Assembly: GCA_947581795.1 (NCBI GenBank)
Contig: CANPVS010000001.1
Coordinates: 163,953-227,952 of the forward strand
Direction of reading: 5' to 3'
Origin: an uncultured Oscillospiraceae bacterium
GTDB taxonomy: Bacteria; Bacillota; Clostridia; Oscillospirales; Oscillospiraceae
DNA: 64,000 nt
A model generated the notes under the pieces. The model was not told the DNA's origin. It saw only the letters and a program-made list of their open reading frames with translations, and searched no databases. A program made the position numbers and the translations under genes. Each line of letters opens with the position of its first letter. The stretch's first letter is position 1. This document shows, piece by piece, positions 16,864 to 24,911 of the stretch.

Positions 16864-18054
16864 ATGAATTTCGTATTTATTTCCCCCAATTTCCCCCAGG
16901 CCTACTGGAACTTCTGCGACCGGCTGAAGCGGGACGGCGTGAACGTGCTGGGCGTGGGCGACTGCCCCTATGAGGCGCTGGAGCCGGGCCTGCAGGGCGC
17001 CCTCACCGAGTACTACAAGGTGGACACCCTGGAGAACTATGACCAGGTGTTCCGGGCGGTGGCCTACTTCGCCTACCGGTACGGGAAGATCGACTGGCTG
17101 GAGTCCAACAACGAGTACTGGCTGGAGCAGGACGCCCAGCTGCGCACGGACTTCCACATCACCACCGGCGTGGACGCCAAGGGCGTGCAGGCCTTCAAGA
17201 GCAAGTCCGGCATGAAGGCCTATTACGCCAAGGCCGGCGTGCCCACCGCCCGCTGCCACAAGGTAAAGACAAAGGCGGCGGCGAAAAAGTTCATCCAGGA
17301 GGTTGGCTGGCCCGTCATCGTGAAGCCCGACAACGGCGTGGGCGCGAGCCACACCTGGAAGCTGGAGAAGGAGGAGGACCTGGACTGGTTCTTCAGGGAG
17401 AAGCCCGACGTGCCCTACGTGATGGAGGAGTTCGTCACCGGGGCCATCCGCTCCTACGACGCCATCCTGGATAGCAACTGCGAGCCCCTTATCGAGTCCT
17501 CGGCCCTGTTCCCGCCCTCCATCGCGGACATCGTGAACGACCAGGGGGACCTGAGCTACTACGTGGTGGACAAGGTGCCGGAGGCGCTGGCAGACATGGG
17601 CCGCCGGACCGCCAAGGCCTTCGGGGCCCGGAACCGGTTCGTCCACTTCGAGTTCTTCGAGCTTTCCAAGGCCAAGCCCGGCCTGGGGAAGAAGGGCGGC
17701 TTCGTGGGCCTGGAGGTCAATATGCGTCCCGCCGGCGGCTACACCCCGGACATGATCAACTTTGCCCACAGCACGGACGTGTACCAGATCTGGGCAGACA
17801 TGGTGGCCTTTGACGAGAGCCACGTGACCCCGGGCGGGCCGGACCACTTCTGCGCCTACTCCAGCCGCCGGGACGCCACAAAATATGTCCACACCCACGA
17901 GGAGATCATGGAGCGCTACGGCGAAAAGATGGCCCTGTGCCAGCGGATGCCGGCGGCGCTGGCGGACGCCATGGGCGACCAGACCTACACCATCCACGCG
18001 GACACGGAGGCCGAGGCAAAGGAATTCATCCGCTTCGTCTCGAAGCGGGCCTGA
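16864..18054 (+). CDS. ATP-grasp ligase, carboxylate-amine ligase family
   Basis: 396 aa cytoplasmic enzyme. An N-terminal Rossmann-like domain (FVFISPNFPQAYWNFCDRL) is followed by an ATP-grasp fold with FIQEVGWPVIVKPDNGVGAS (about 143-162), YVMEEFVTGAIRS and the metal-binding end VGLEVNMRPAGGYTPD (about 285-300). These enzymes join a carboxylate, via acyl phosphate, to an amine or thiol. GAGGAG precedes the ATG. The next gene, 16 bases on, encodes an esterase-fold protein and is surely in the same operon, which suggests that the pair makes and cuts, or transfers, the same bond. The substrate is unknown. Confidence 0.85.
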   Translation: MNFVFISPNFPQAYWNFCDRLKRDGVNVLGVGDCPYEALEPGLQGALTEYYKVDTLENYDQVFRAVAYFAYRYGKIDWLESNNEYWLEQDAQLRTDFHITTGVDAKGVQAFKSKSGMKAYYAKAGVPTARCHKVKTKAAAKKFIQEVGWPVIVKPDNGVGASHTWKLEKEEDLDWFFREKPDVPYVMEEFVTGAIRSYDAILDSNCEPLIESSALFPPSIADIVNDQGDLSYYVVDKVPEALADMGRRTAKAFGARNRFVHFEFFELSKAKPGLGKKGGFVGLEVNMRPAGGYTPDMINFAHSTDVYQIWADMVAFDESHVTPGGPDHFCAYSSRRDATKYVHTHEEIMERYGEKMALCQRMPAALADAMGDQTYTIHADTEAEAKEFIRFVSKRA

Positions 18055-18070
18055 TATAAGGAGGAACCAT

Positions 18071-18808
18071 ATGACCACACGCTATTTCAAGGAGTACAGC
18101 CACATCCTGGGCCGGGACATGGAGTTCAAGATCTACGGCGAGGGCGGCAAGCTGTGCCTGGCCTTCCCGCCCCAGGACGGCCGGTTCTACGACTTTGAGA
18201 ACTACGGCATGGTGGACACCATCGCCCCCTGGGTGGAGCAGGGCCGGGTCATGGTGGCGGGCGTGGACGCCATCGACGGCGAGACCTGGTCCAACCCCGG
18301 CGACCCCCGGTACCGGCTGGAGCTGCAGGAGCGGTGGTTCGCCTACGTGACGAACGAGCTGCTGCCCCGGCTCCACGAGCTGGGCTGCGACGACCGGAAG
18401 GCCATGACCACCGGGTGCAGCATGGGCGCGCTCCACGCGGCCAACTTCTTCTTCCGCCGGCCGGACCTGTTCGACACGGTCATCTCCCTGAGCGGGCTTT
18501 TCGACGCCAACTTCTTCTTCGGCGACTACCACGACGACCTGACCTACGCAAACTCCCCCCTGCAATTTTTGCCCAACATGCCCGAGGACCATCCCTACAT
18601 CCAGCTCTACCGGGAGAGCAACATCATCCTCTGCTCCGGCCAGGGCGCCTGGGACGAGGAGATGATGGCCCACGAGCGGCGGCTGGAGTCCATCCTGCAC
18701 GTGAAGGGCATCCCCGTCTGGGCCGACTACTGGGGCTACGACGTGTGCCACGACTGGCCCTGGTGGCGCAAGCAGCTGCCCTATTTCTTCTCCCACCTGC
18801 CCATCTGA
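18071..18808 (+). CDS. Alpha/beta-hydrolase-fold esterase
   Basis: 245 aa. It resembles the putative esterase (Esterase D-like) superfamily. The nucleophile elbow GCSMG lies near residue 118, the acid is probably in GAWDEE (about residue 198), and the His is in YDVCHDWPWW (about residue 229), so a full triad can be drawn. No signal peptide, hence cytoplasmic. GGAGG lies 7 bases before ATG, and it follows the ATP-grasp gene after 16 bases. A hairpin after the stop ends the two-gene unit. Confidence 0.82.
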   Translation: MTTRYFKEYSHILGRDMEFKIYGEGGKLCLAFPPQDGRFYDFENYGMVDTIAPWVEQGRVMVAGVDAIDGETWSNPGDPRYRLELQERWFAYVTNELLPRLHELGCDDRKAMTTGCSMGALHAANFFFRRPDLFDTVISLSGLFDANFFFGDYHDDLTYANSPLQFLPNMPEDHPYIQLYRESNIILCSGQGAWDEEMMAHERRLESILHVKGIPVWADYWGYDVCHDWPWWRKQLPYFFSHLPI

Positions 18809-18814
18809 CAATGA

Positions 18815-18842
18815 AAGACCGGTCCGTCCCCGGGCCGGTCTT
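18815..18842 (+). terminator. Terminator of the ATP-grasp/esterase operon
   Basis: Stem AAGACCGG / CCGGTCTT right after the esterase stop, followed by a short weak T-tract. Confidence 0.65.
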
Positions 18843-18868
18843 ACTATGACCATAAGGAGCGATATGCC

Positions 18869-20095
18869 ATGAGCGCCACGGAGCGTTTTTTGCAATACGT
18901 GAAAATACACACCACCTCCGACGAGACGTCGGGGACCACGCCCTCCTCGGCCTGCCAGTGGGACCTGGCGAGGGTGCTTCAAAAGGAACTGACGGACCTG
19001 GGGCTGGAAGATCCCGCGCTGGATGAAAACTGCATCGTCACGGCCTTCATCCCCGCCACACCGGGCCATGAGGCCGTCCCGGCCATTGGCTTTCTGGCCC
19101 ATATGGACACCTCGCCCTCCTTCTCCGGGGAGAACGTGTGCCCGGTGCTGCATGAAAACTACGACGGCGGGGACGTGGTCCTGCCCAGGGAGGGCCGGGT
19201 CATCCGGGTAAGCGACTTCCCCTTTTTGAAGAGCCTTGCCGGGAAGACACTCATCACCGCCGACGGCTCCACCCTCCTGGGGGCGGACGACAAGGCCGGC
19301 GCGGCGGAGATCGTGGAGCTGTGCGCCCGGCTCATGGCGGGGGAGGTCCCCCACGGGCGCGTCTGCGTGGCCTTCACCCCCGACGAGGAGATCGGCCAGG
19401 GGCCGGACCACTTCGACGTGGCCGCCTTCGGGGCCCAGTACGCCTACACCGTGGACGGGGGCGCGGTGGGCAGTATCGAGTACGAGAACTTCAACGCCGC
19501 CAGCGCGGTCATCTCCATCCAGGGCGTGTCGGTCCACCCCGGCTCCGCCAGGGGCGTCATGGAGAACGCCCTGCTCATTGCCCAGGAGATCAACGCCCGG
19601 CTCCCCGCGGAGGACGTCCCGGCAAAAACTTCTGGCTACCAGGGCTTCTTCCATCTGGATGGGCTCAAAGGCACCGCCGCGGCCGCCCAGATGGGCTACA
19701 TCATCCGGGACCATGACCGGGAGAAGTTTGAAAAGCGCAAGGCCATGATGCAGGAGGCCTGCGACGCCGTGGCCGCGGCCCATCCCACGGCGAAGGTGGT
19801 CCTGGATATGAGGGACAGCTACTACAACATGCGCCAGAAGATAGAGCCCTGTATGCACCTTATCGACAACGCCAAAAAGGCGGCGGAGATGGCCGGGGTG
19901 ACGCCCACGGTGGAGCCCATCCGGGGCGGCACCGACGGGGCGCGCCTCAGCTTCATGGGCCTTCCCTGTCCCAACCTGGGCACCGGGGGCTACAGCTGCC
20001 ACGGCCCGGCGGAGTGCGTTTGCGCCGAGGACATGGAGACCGTGGTGGAAATACTGCTCAATATCGTGAAGTTGTATGCGTCAGAAGTGCTTTGA
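18869..20095 (+). CDS. pepT: Peptidase T (tripeptide aminopeptidase)
   Basis: 408 aa, the usual length. M20 family dizinc peptidase that releases the N-terminal residue of tripeptides in the cytoplasm. Metal and catalytic motifs are GFLAHMDTSP (about residue 75), LLGADDKAG (about 138), FTPDEEIGQG (about 170) and YTVDGG (about 193), with the C-terminal GTGGYSCHGPAE. AAGGAG precedes the ATG. The last five codons and the stop lie inside the inverted palindromic repeat (20079-20188), so the protein's exact C-terminus (ASEVL) is supplied by the repeat. Confidence 0.96.
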   Translation: MSATERFLQYVKIHTTSDETSGTTPSSACQWDLARVLQKELTDLGLEDPALDENCIVTAFIPATPGHEAVPAIGFLAHMDTSPSFSGENVCPVLHENYDGGDVVLPREGRVIRVSDFPFLKSLAGKTLITADGSTLLGADDKAGAAEIVELCARLMAGEVPHGRVCVAFTPDEEIGQGPDHFDVAAFGAQYAYTVDGGAVGSIEYENFNAASAVISIQGVSVHPGSARGVMENALLIAQEINARLPAEDVPAKTSGYQGFFHLDGLKGTAAAAQMGYIIRDHDREKFEKRKAMMQEACDAVAAAHPTAKVVLDMRDSYYNMRQKIEPCMHLIDNAKKAAEMAGVTPTVEPIRGGTDGARLSFMGLPCPNLGTGGYSCHGPAECVCAEDMETVVEILLNIVKLYASEVL

Positions 20096-20188
20096 AGATT
20101 CGAGGCCCCGGCAAGCCAGGGCCACTCATCGGTCAAAGCCCTTCTTCCTTTCCACATGAAACCCGCTGCGCTGGGCTTTCATGTGGGC
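20079..20188 (-). repeat. Palindromic interspersed repeat, copy D (inverted), overlapping the end of pepT
   Basis: Read on the minus strand it has the 5' hairpin CCACATGAAAGCCC / GGGTTTCATGTGG, the purine link AAGGAAGAAG, then GGGCTTTGACCGATGAGTGG, inner hairpin, CGAATCTTCAAAG and TTCTGACG, as in the copies at 2851 and 33200. Its 3' end provides the last codons and stop of pepT. Confidence 0.8.
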
Positions 20189-20197
20189 CATATAAAG

Positions 20198-20229
20198 AAA
20201 CGGCTGTTGCGAGTGCAACAGCCGTTTTT
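20198..20229. terminator. Bidirectional terminator between pepT and the radical SAM gene
   Basis: Perfect stem AAACGGCTGTTGC / GCAACAGCCGTTT with loop GAGT and T-rich flanks on both sides. Confidence 0.9.
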
Positions 20230-20242
20230 GTGCCTTTCTATA

Positions 20243-21124
20243 TTAGCACTTTTCGATCCAGTGCTGGTCGTCGGGCTCGAAGACCACCTTTTCGTAGGCG
20301 GGCACGTCCATCAGTACGCCCGTCCAGTCGGAGTGGATGTCGCCGTTCTGCTTGATGATCACGTCGTAGAGGATGTCGTAGGTGATCCCGTCGGGGCCGG
20401 TCTCCTCGATGGTGGAGTAGGGCAGGGTCTTGTGATAGGTTATCTCCACGCCGTCGTGCTCGAAGTGGTAGCCGTTGCGCATGCGGCAGCCCTCCAGGCC
20501 CTTGTAGGTGAAGTACTTCTTCAGGTCATGGAGGATGTGGTCGTCCTCCTCCCGGTACAGGTTCTCCGGGGTGGTGTCGGTGTAGTCGTAGCGGAACTGG
20601 ATGGACACGCGCCGGCCCTTCCACCGCTCTACGAAGGCGGGCAGGTCCTGAGCGGGGTAGTTCTTCCACAGCACGCAGTTGACCCGGGCGGGGACGGGGA
20701 GCCGGCCGATGAGCTCGTCGGGGGACTCCTCCACGTATTTCTGCATGTGGCGGGAGATGTTGACGCATGTCACCTTGCCCTTGTTGCGTTCAAAGAAGGC
20801 CAGGACGTCGTCGGGGGACTGGTCCTCGAACACCGGCAGGGTGGTGTTGATGAACACCCGGTGGGTGGTGGGGATGCAGTCCAGCATGATCTGGAGGCTG
20901 TCCAGATTGGCCATGGGCTCGCCGCCGGTGAACACAAAGTCGCACCGGGGGGTGATGGCGTCCATGCGCTTGATGCTCCGGCATATCTTCTCCAGGCTGA
21001 AGCCCGTCATGTCGGCGTATTCCTGCTTGTTGATGCAGAAAGGGCAGTGGTTGCGGCAGTCGTAGGGCACGAACACGGTGACGGTGGCGCCGCCTTCTCT
21101 CGTCTTATAGGGGTGATGGGCCAT
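20243..21124 (-). CDS. Radical SAM protein
   Basis: 293 aa. The 4Fe-4S/SAM motif CRNHCPFC lies near residue 24, followed by the SAM-binding FTGGEP (about residue 66). The rest fits a partial TIM barrel with no extra cluster-binding SPASM domain. The substrate is unknown. I chose the ATG before AHHPYK because AGAGGT lies 9 bases upstream; an in-frame ATG nine codons earlier has no ribosome binding site. It is divergent from sigG and shares the intergenic region. No partner gene is adjacent. Activating-enzyme or 7-deazapurine-type functions are possible but not supported by a specific motif. Confidence 0.85.
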   Translation of the reverse strand: MAHHPYKTREGGATVTVFVPYDCRNHCPFCINKQEYADMTGFSLEKICRSIKRMDAITPRCDFVFTGGEPMANLDSLQIMLDCIPTTHRVFINTTLPVFEDQSPDDVLAFFERNKGKVTCVNISRHMQKYVEESPDELIGRLPVPARVNCVLWKNYPAQDLPAFVERWKGRRVSIQFRYDYTDTTPENLYREEDDHILHDLKKYFTYKGLEGCRMRNGYHFEHDGVEITYHKTLPYSTIEETGPDGITYDILYDVIIKQNGDIHSDWTGVLMDVPAYEKVVFEPDDQHWIEKC

Positions 21125-21248
21125 GGGCGTGATACCTCTTGGTTTCCGCAAGATTTTTCCTCGCTGTGCCGAAACTCGGCAGGATATTTTACCATATTAT
21201 ATGGAAAAAGAAAAGGGGATGGCGCGTTTTTTTCTAAGGCCCGGCCGG

Positions 21249-21279
21249 TGAATCAAATCTGCCTCCGCTGGCAACACTA
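21249..21279 (+). promoter_or_regulatory. Possible SigF/SigG-type promoter of sigG
   Basis: TGAATC (21249-21254) and AACACTA (21273-21279) with an 18-base spacer resemble the forespore sigma consensus TGAATA / CATACTA (5 of 6 and 5 of 7 matches). No sigma-A-type promoter is evident there. Confidence 0.4.
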
Positions 21280-21316
21280 TCTTCGCCTCACAAGGCAAAC
21301 GAGAGGGGATAGTCCG

Positions 21317-22096
21317 TTGCAATGCAAGGTGGAGATCTGCGGCGTGAACACCGCCCGGCTGAAGGTGCTGAAAAACGAGGAGACGAGAGCCCTGCTGGTC
21401 CGGGCCAAGGCGGGGGACATGCAGGCGAGGGAGGAGCTCATCTCCGGGAACCTGCGCCTGGTGCTCAGCGTGATACAGAAGTTCGCCGGGCGGGGTGAGA
21501 ACGTGGACGACCTGTTCCAGGTGGGCTGCATCGGCCTTATCAAGGCCATCGATAACTTCGACATCGCCCAGGACGTGAAGTTTTCCACCTACGGGGTGCC
21601 CATGATTTCCGGGGAGATACGCCGGTATCTCCGGGACTCCGGGGCGGTGCGGGTGAGCAGGTCCCTGCGGGACACGGCCTACCGGGCCATGCAGGCCAAG
21701 GAGGCGTTTTTGGCGGAGAACCAGCGGGAGCCCTCCGTGGAGGACATCGCGAAGATGCTGGGGCTGGAGCCGGGGGACGTGGTCATGGCCCTGGACGCCA
21801 TCTCCGACCCGGTGAGCCTTTTCGAGCCCGTCTACAACGACGGGGGCGAGAGCGTGGCGGTCATGGACCAGATCGGCGACAACAAGAACACCGACGCGGC
21901 CTGGCTGGAGCGCATCGCCCTCACCGAGGCGGTGGACAAGCTGGCGGACCGGGAAAAGCGCATTTTGTCCATGCGCTTTTTCGACGGCCGGACTCAGATG
22001 GAGGTGGCCGCCGCCATCGGGATAAGCCAGGCCCAGGTGTCCCGCCTGGAGAAAAACGCCGTAGGCCAGATCAAAAAGGCCCTCTTCCCGGCGTAG
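21317..22096 (+). CDS. sigG: RNA polymerase sporulation sigma factor SigG
   Basis: 259 aa. It starts KVEICGVNTARLKVLKN, the specific N-terminal signature of sigma G. Region 2 (NLRLVLSVIQKFAGRG, DDLFQVGCIGLIKAIDNFD), region 3 (RRYLRDSGAVRVSRSLRD) and region 4 (QMEVAAAIGISQAQVSRLEK) follow. It directs late forespore gene expression. TTG is the start: AGGGG lies 8 bases upstream and it gives the family's normal length. Unlike in Bacillus, spoIIGA and sigE are not adjacent. The upstream sequence holds a forespore-type promoter match, consistent with known SigF/SigG control of sigG. Confidence 0.96.
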   Translation: MQCKVEICGVNTARLKVLKNEETRALLVRAKAGDMQAREELISGNLRLVLSVIQKFAGRGENVDDLFQVGCIGLIKAIDNFDIAQDVKFSTYGVPMISGEIRRYLRDSGAVRVSRSLRDTAYRAMQAKEAFLAENQREPSVEDIAKMLGLEPGDVVMALDAISDPVSLFEPVYNDGGESVAVMDQIGDNKNTDAAWLERIALTEAVDKLADREKRILSMRFFDGRTQMEVAAAIGISQAQVSRLEKNAVGQIKKALFPA

Positions 22097-22097
22097 G

Positions 22098-22129
22098 AAA
22101 AATAAGAGGCCGTCCGGCCTCTTATTTTT
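22098..22129 (+). terminator. Terminator of sigG
   Basis: Stem AAAATAAGAGGCCG / CGGCCTCTTATTTT directly after the stop, with a T-tract. Confidence 0.9.
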
Positions 22130-22143
22130 ATGGAAATAAGTAT

Positions 22144-22940
22144 TTATCCTGTAATTTTCTTCGCTGCTTCAATACGCTTGTCTGAATAACAAACGACATC
22201 CTTGATAACTCGCTTCTGAATGGCAGAAATCAATACCTCCATTGCCGGATAATCTGGAGCGCCATTCTTTGTCGGCAGCATGATATCAAGGGCATCAGCG
22301 TCTTTCGCATAAAAATTGTGTCCATAATCAAACTTGCCAGTATGGGCAGCCTTATGGATGGCGGAGGTAACAAAAATAGCAGCCTTCATTGGGAGTGTTT
22401 CTGTATGTACAACTGCTACATGGTCATCGGCGCCGTATTGATAATTTCGGTATTTTGCTGACCCAAACATATCGATGGTCGTTGTATTCTTATCAAATAC
22501 TTCCACGTCATTTCCGATGAACGCAGAAACTCCCTCTTCTGTTTCGCCGGCAGTGACAAAGGGGAGCGTTCCATCAATTCGGTCCTCGCTTTTCAGGCGC
22601 TTCCCGCGGGTAGACTTACCATATAGAGCTTCAAGATTATAATGCTCCCAACTAAAAGACGCATAGTCATCGATAGCATCCTCTTCTTCTTTGGACAATT
22701 TGTAATTGTCCAGTCCGCTTACTGTTAAGTAAGCGGACAGCTCCGCTATGAAAGATTCCATAAAATCAAAGTCGATCTCACCATCTTTTTGTGGCAACTG
22801 AATGTATTTGTCTTTTACAACATTCCATCCACCCAGCTTATTTTTATATGAATAAATTGGAAGATCCGTGACTTTGTTGATACACATGACTATGAATAAA
22901 TATTGATTTCCTGTGATTATGTGTTCATCATAGTTCCAAC
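22144..22940 (-). pseudogene. Type I restriction specificity subunit (HsdS), 5'-truncated
   Basis: The reading frame from about 22940 down to the stop holds one target-recognition-type domain: YGKSTRGKRLKSEDRIDG, LPFVTAGETEEGVSAFIGND and NTTTIDMFGSAKYRNYQ, then a helical end with AISAIQKR-like spacing. This is the pattern of the C-terminal half of HsdS/BcgI-B specificity subunits. The N-terminal part is replaced by IS3-type sequence read from the other strand. No hsdR or hsdM gene is nearby. It is AT-richer than its neighbours, a sign of transfer. If expressed from the internal ATG at 22887 it would be a half-subunit; more likely it is dead. Confidence 0.75.
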
Positions 22941-22944
22941 GTAT

Positions 22945-23334
22945 TGCATAGTAGCCTACAAAACAGCGACACAACAGACTGTGAACCTTGTCCTGGACAC
23001 CATACGGCTGGCGATGAAGAGGGAGAAAAAGAAGGTCGCCGCGGAACTCCACCTCCACAGCGACCAGGGATTTCAGTACACCACACAAGCATACTTTAAC
23101 CTGACACAAGAATACGGCATAACGCCGTCTATGTCAAGGCGCGGGAACTGCTACGATAATGCCATGGCTGAAAACTTCTTCTCCATCCTCAAAACAGAGT
23201 GCATTTACAGGCACAAGCCGAAAACTTTTCGGGAGGCTAATGAACGCATTGACAGCTTTATCCACTTCTACAACCATGAGCGCATCCAGTTAAAGACTGG
23301 AGTGGCGCCGCTCTCGCTGCGCCACTCCGCTTAA
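22945..23334 (+). pseudogene. IS3-family transposase (orfB), 3' fragment
   Basis: The frame reads IVAYKTATQQTVNLVLDTI, then LHSDQGFQYT with the second catalytic Asp, SRRGNCYDNAMAENFF with the catalytic Glu nearby (ILKTE), and the typical end YNHERIQLKTGVAPLSLRHSA-stop. The N-terminal half with the first Asp and the helix-turn-helix, orfA, and a left inverted repeat are all missing, so the element is dead. It abuts the truncated hsdS. Confidence 0.85.
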
Positions 23335-23421
23335 ATCTTATTTCCTACGCAGGGACCTCTTCTTTTCCCTGTCCACTTTCCCTGGGGCAGTTCAGGAAAG
23401 AGCCGGGGCGTTTGTTATCCG

Positions 23422-24294
23422 TTATTCCAACTCCAACGGCAGGCTCAAGAGATACTTGCCGTAATCGGTCATCTCCAGCTCTTTGCCGATGGCGAAGAGC
23501 TCCTTTGTGTCGATCCACTTCTGCCGCCAGGCGATCTCCTCCAGGCAGGCGATGTAGAACCCCTGCCGCTCCTGGACCGTCTGGACGAACTGGGCGGCGC
23601 TCAAAAGCCCCTCTGGGGAGCCGGTGTCCAGCCAGGCCATGCCCCGGCCCACCTGGATGACCTTGAGCCGTCCCTGCTTCAGGTACACGTTGTTGATGGA
23701 CGTGATCTCGATCTCGCCCCGCCGGGAGGGGGAGATCTCCCGGGCGATGTCCACCACGGTGTTGTCGTAGAAATAGAGGCCCGGCACCGCATAGCGGCTG
23801 CGGGGCTTGGCGGGCTTCTCCTGCAGGGACACCACCCGGCCGGACTTGTCGAACTCCACCACCCCGAACTGCCGGGGGTCCTTCACCGGGTAGCCGAAGA
23901 CCATGGCCCCCTCGGTGAGGGCCGCGCCCCGGGCCAGGTAGCTGGAAAGGGCCTGCCCGTAGAACACGTTGTCCCCCAAAATGAGGCACACCGTGTCGTT
24001 CCCGATGAAATCCGCCCCCACGATAAAGGCGTCCGCCAGACCCCGGGGATGCTCCTGGGGCTTATAGCATATCTCCATGCCCAAGCGGGTTCCGTCCCCC
24101 AAAAGCGCTTCGTACCGGGGCAGATCCTCCGGCGTGGAGATGACCAGCACCTCCCGGATGCCCGCCAGCATCAGCACGCTCATGGGATAGTATATCATGG
24201 GCTTGTCATACACGGGCAGCAGCTGCTTGCTCGTCACCTTCGTCATGGGGTACAGGCGGGTGCCCATGCCCCCGGCCAGAACGATGCCCTTCAT
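23422..24294 (-). CDS. rfbA: Glucose-1-phosphate thymidylyltransferase
   Basis: 290 aa, family length. It makes dTDP-glucose from dTTP and glucose-1-phosphate. The nucleotide-binding N-terminus is GIVLAGGMGTRLYPMT, with the conserved KQLLPVYDKPMIYYP and the metal/sugar motif LGDNVFYG (about residue 108). EKPAKPRSRYAVPGLYFYD and RGMAWLDTGS are also present. The rest of the dTDP-rhamnose pathway (rfbBCD) is not in the window, and the gene sits 12 kb from the polysaccharide locus. Confidence 0.96.
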   Translation of the reverse strand: MKGIVLAGGMGTRLYPMTKVTSKQLLPVYDKPMIYYPMSVLMLAGIREVLVISTPEDLPRYEALLGDGTRLGMEICYKPQEHPRGLADAFIVGADFIGNDTVCLILGDNVFYGQALSSYLARGAALTEGAMVFGYPVKDPRQFGVVEFDKSGRVVSLQEKPAKPRSRYAVPGLYFYDNTVVDIAREISPSRRGEIEITSINNVYLKQGRLKVIQVGRGMAWLDTGSPEGLLSAAQFVQTVQERQGFYIACLEEIAWRQKWIDTKELFAIGKELEMTDYGKYLLSLPLELE

Positions 24295-24304
24295 GCTCTA
24301 TGCC

Positions 24305-24814
24305 TCACTTGCCCGCCATATAGGCGTTTTTCCGGGCCACATAGCCCACGGCGTTTTTGACGTTCGTTTCCCTCTGGGCGGTCACGCCGGTCTTGATGAC
24401 CTTGGCGGGGATGCCCACGGCGAGACTGTAAGGGGGCAGCTCGTCGTTCTGCTTCACCACCGCCCCGGCGCCCACCGTGGCGTACTCCCCCACCACGGCC
24501 TCGTTCAGGACCACCGCGCCCATGCCGATGAGGGCGCCGTCCCGCACCTGGCCGCAGTGGACCACCGCGTTGTGGCCGATGGTCACGTTCTCCCCCACGG
24601 CGAGGCCGAAGCCCGGCTCCGTGTGAAGGGTGGCGTTGTCCTGCACGTTGCTGCCCCGGCCTATCACGATGGGACCGTTGTCCCCCCGGACCACCGCGCC
24701 GAACCAGACGGAGGCGTCCGCCATCACCGTCACGTCCCCGATGAGGGTGGCGTTCTCCGCCACGAAGGCGGTCTTATCCACCACAGGCGTCTTCCCCTTA
24801 TAGGTCACCAGCAT
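24305..24814 (-). CDS. Gamma-carbonic-anhydrase-like hexapeptide protein
   Basis: 169 aa left-handed beta-helix protein. Hexapeptide turns (IGRGSN, VGENVTIG, IGMGAVV, VGAGAVV) fill the chain, and the three zinc-binding His are visible in NATLHTE and IGHNAVVHCG (about residues 64, 81, 86). Members of this YrdA/PaaY group bind zinc and are often weak carbonic anhydrases or acyl-CoA-related proteins. AAGAGGG lies 8 bases before the ATG. It begins 10 bases after... the rfbA start on the same strand, reading into rfbA, so the two may be co-transcribed. Confidence 0.88.
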   Translation of the reverse strand: MLVTYKGKTPVVDKTAFVAENATLIGDVTVMADASVWFGAVVRGDNGPIVIGRGSNVQDNATLHTEPGFGLAVGENVTIGHNAVVHCGQVRDGALIGMGAVVLNEAVVGEYATVGAGAVVKQNDELPPYSLAVGIPAKVIKTGVTAQRETNVKNAVGYVARKNAYMAGK

Positions 24815-24911
24815 GCCTTTGACCCTCTTGCTTTTCCCGCGCAGGGCGCGTATAGTATCAGGGAAATTATACTGTTTTTGCCGGTTCATGTCAACCGCAG
24901 GAGGCTCTCCC

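Noticed and set aside
20156..21316. A long 5' extension of the sigG frame
   Set aside because: It is antisense to the radical SAM gene. The sigG product has its normal N-terminus at the TTG at 21317, with a good ribosome binding site.
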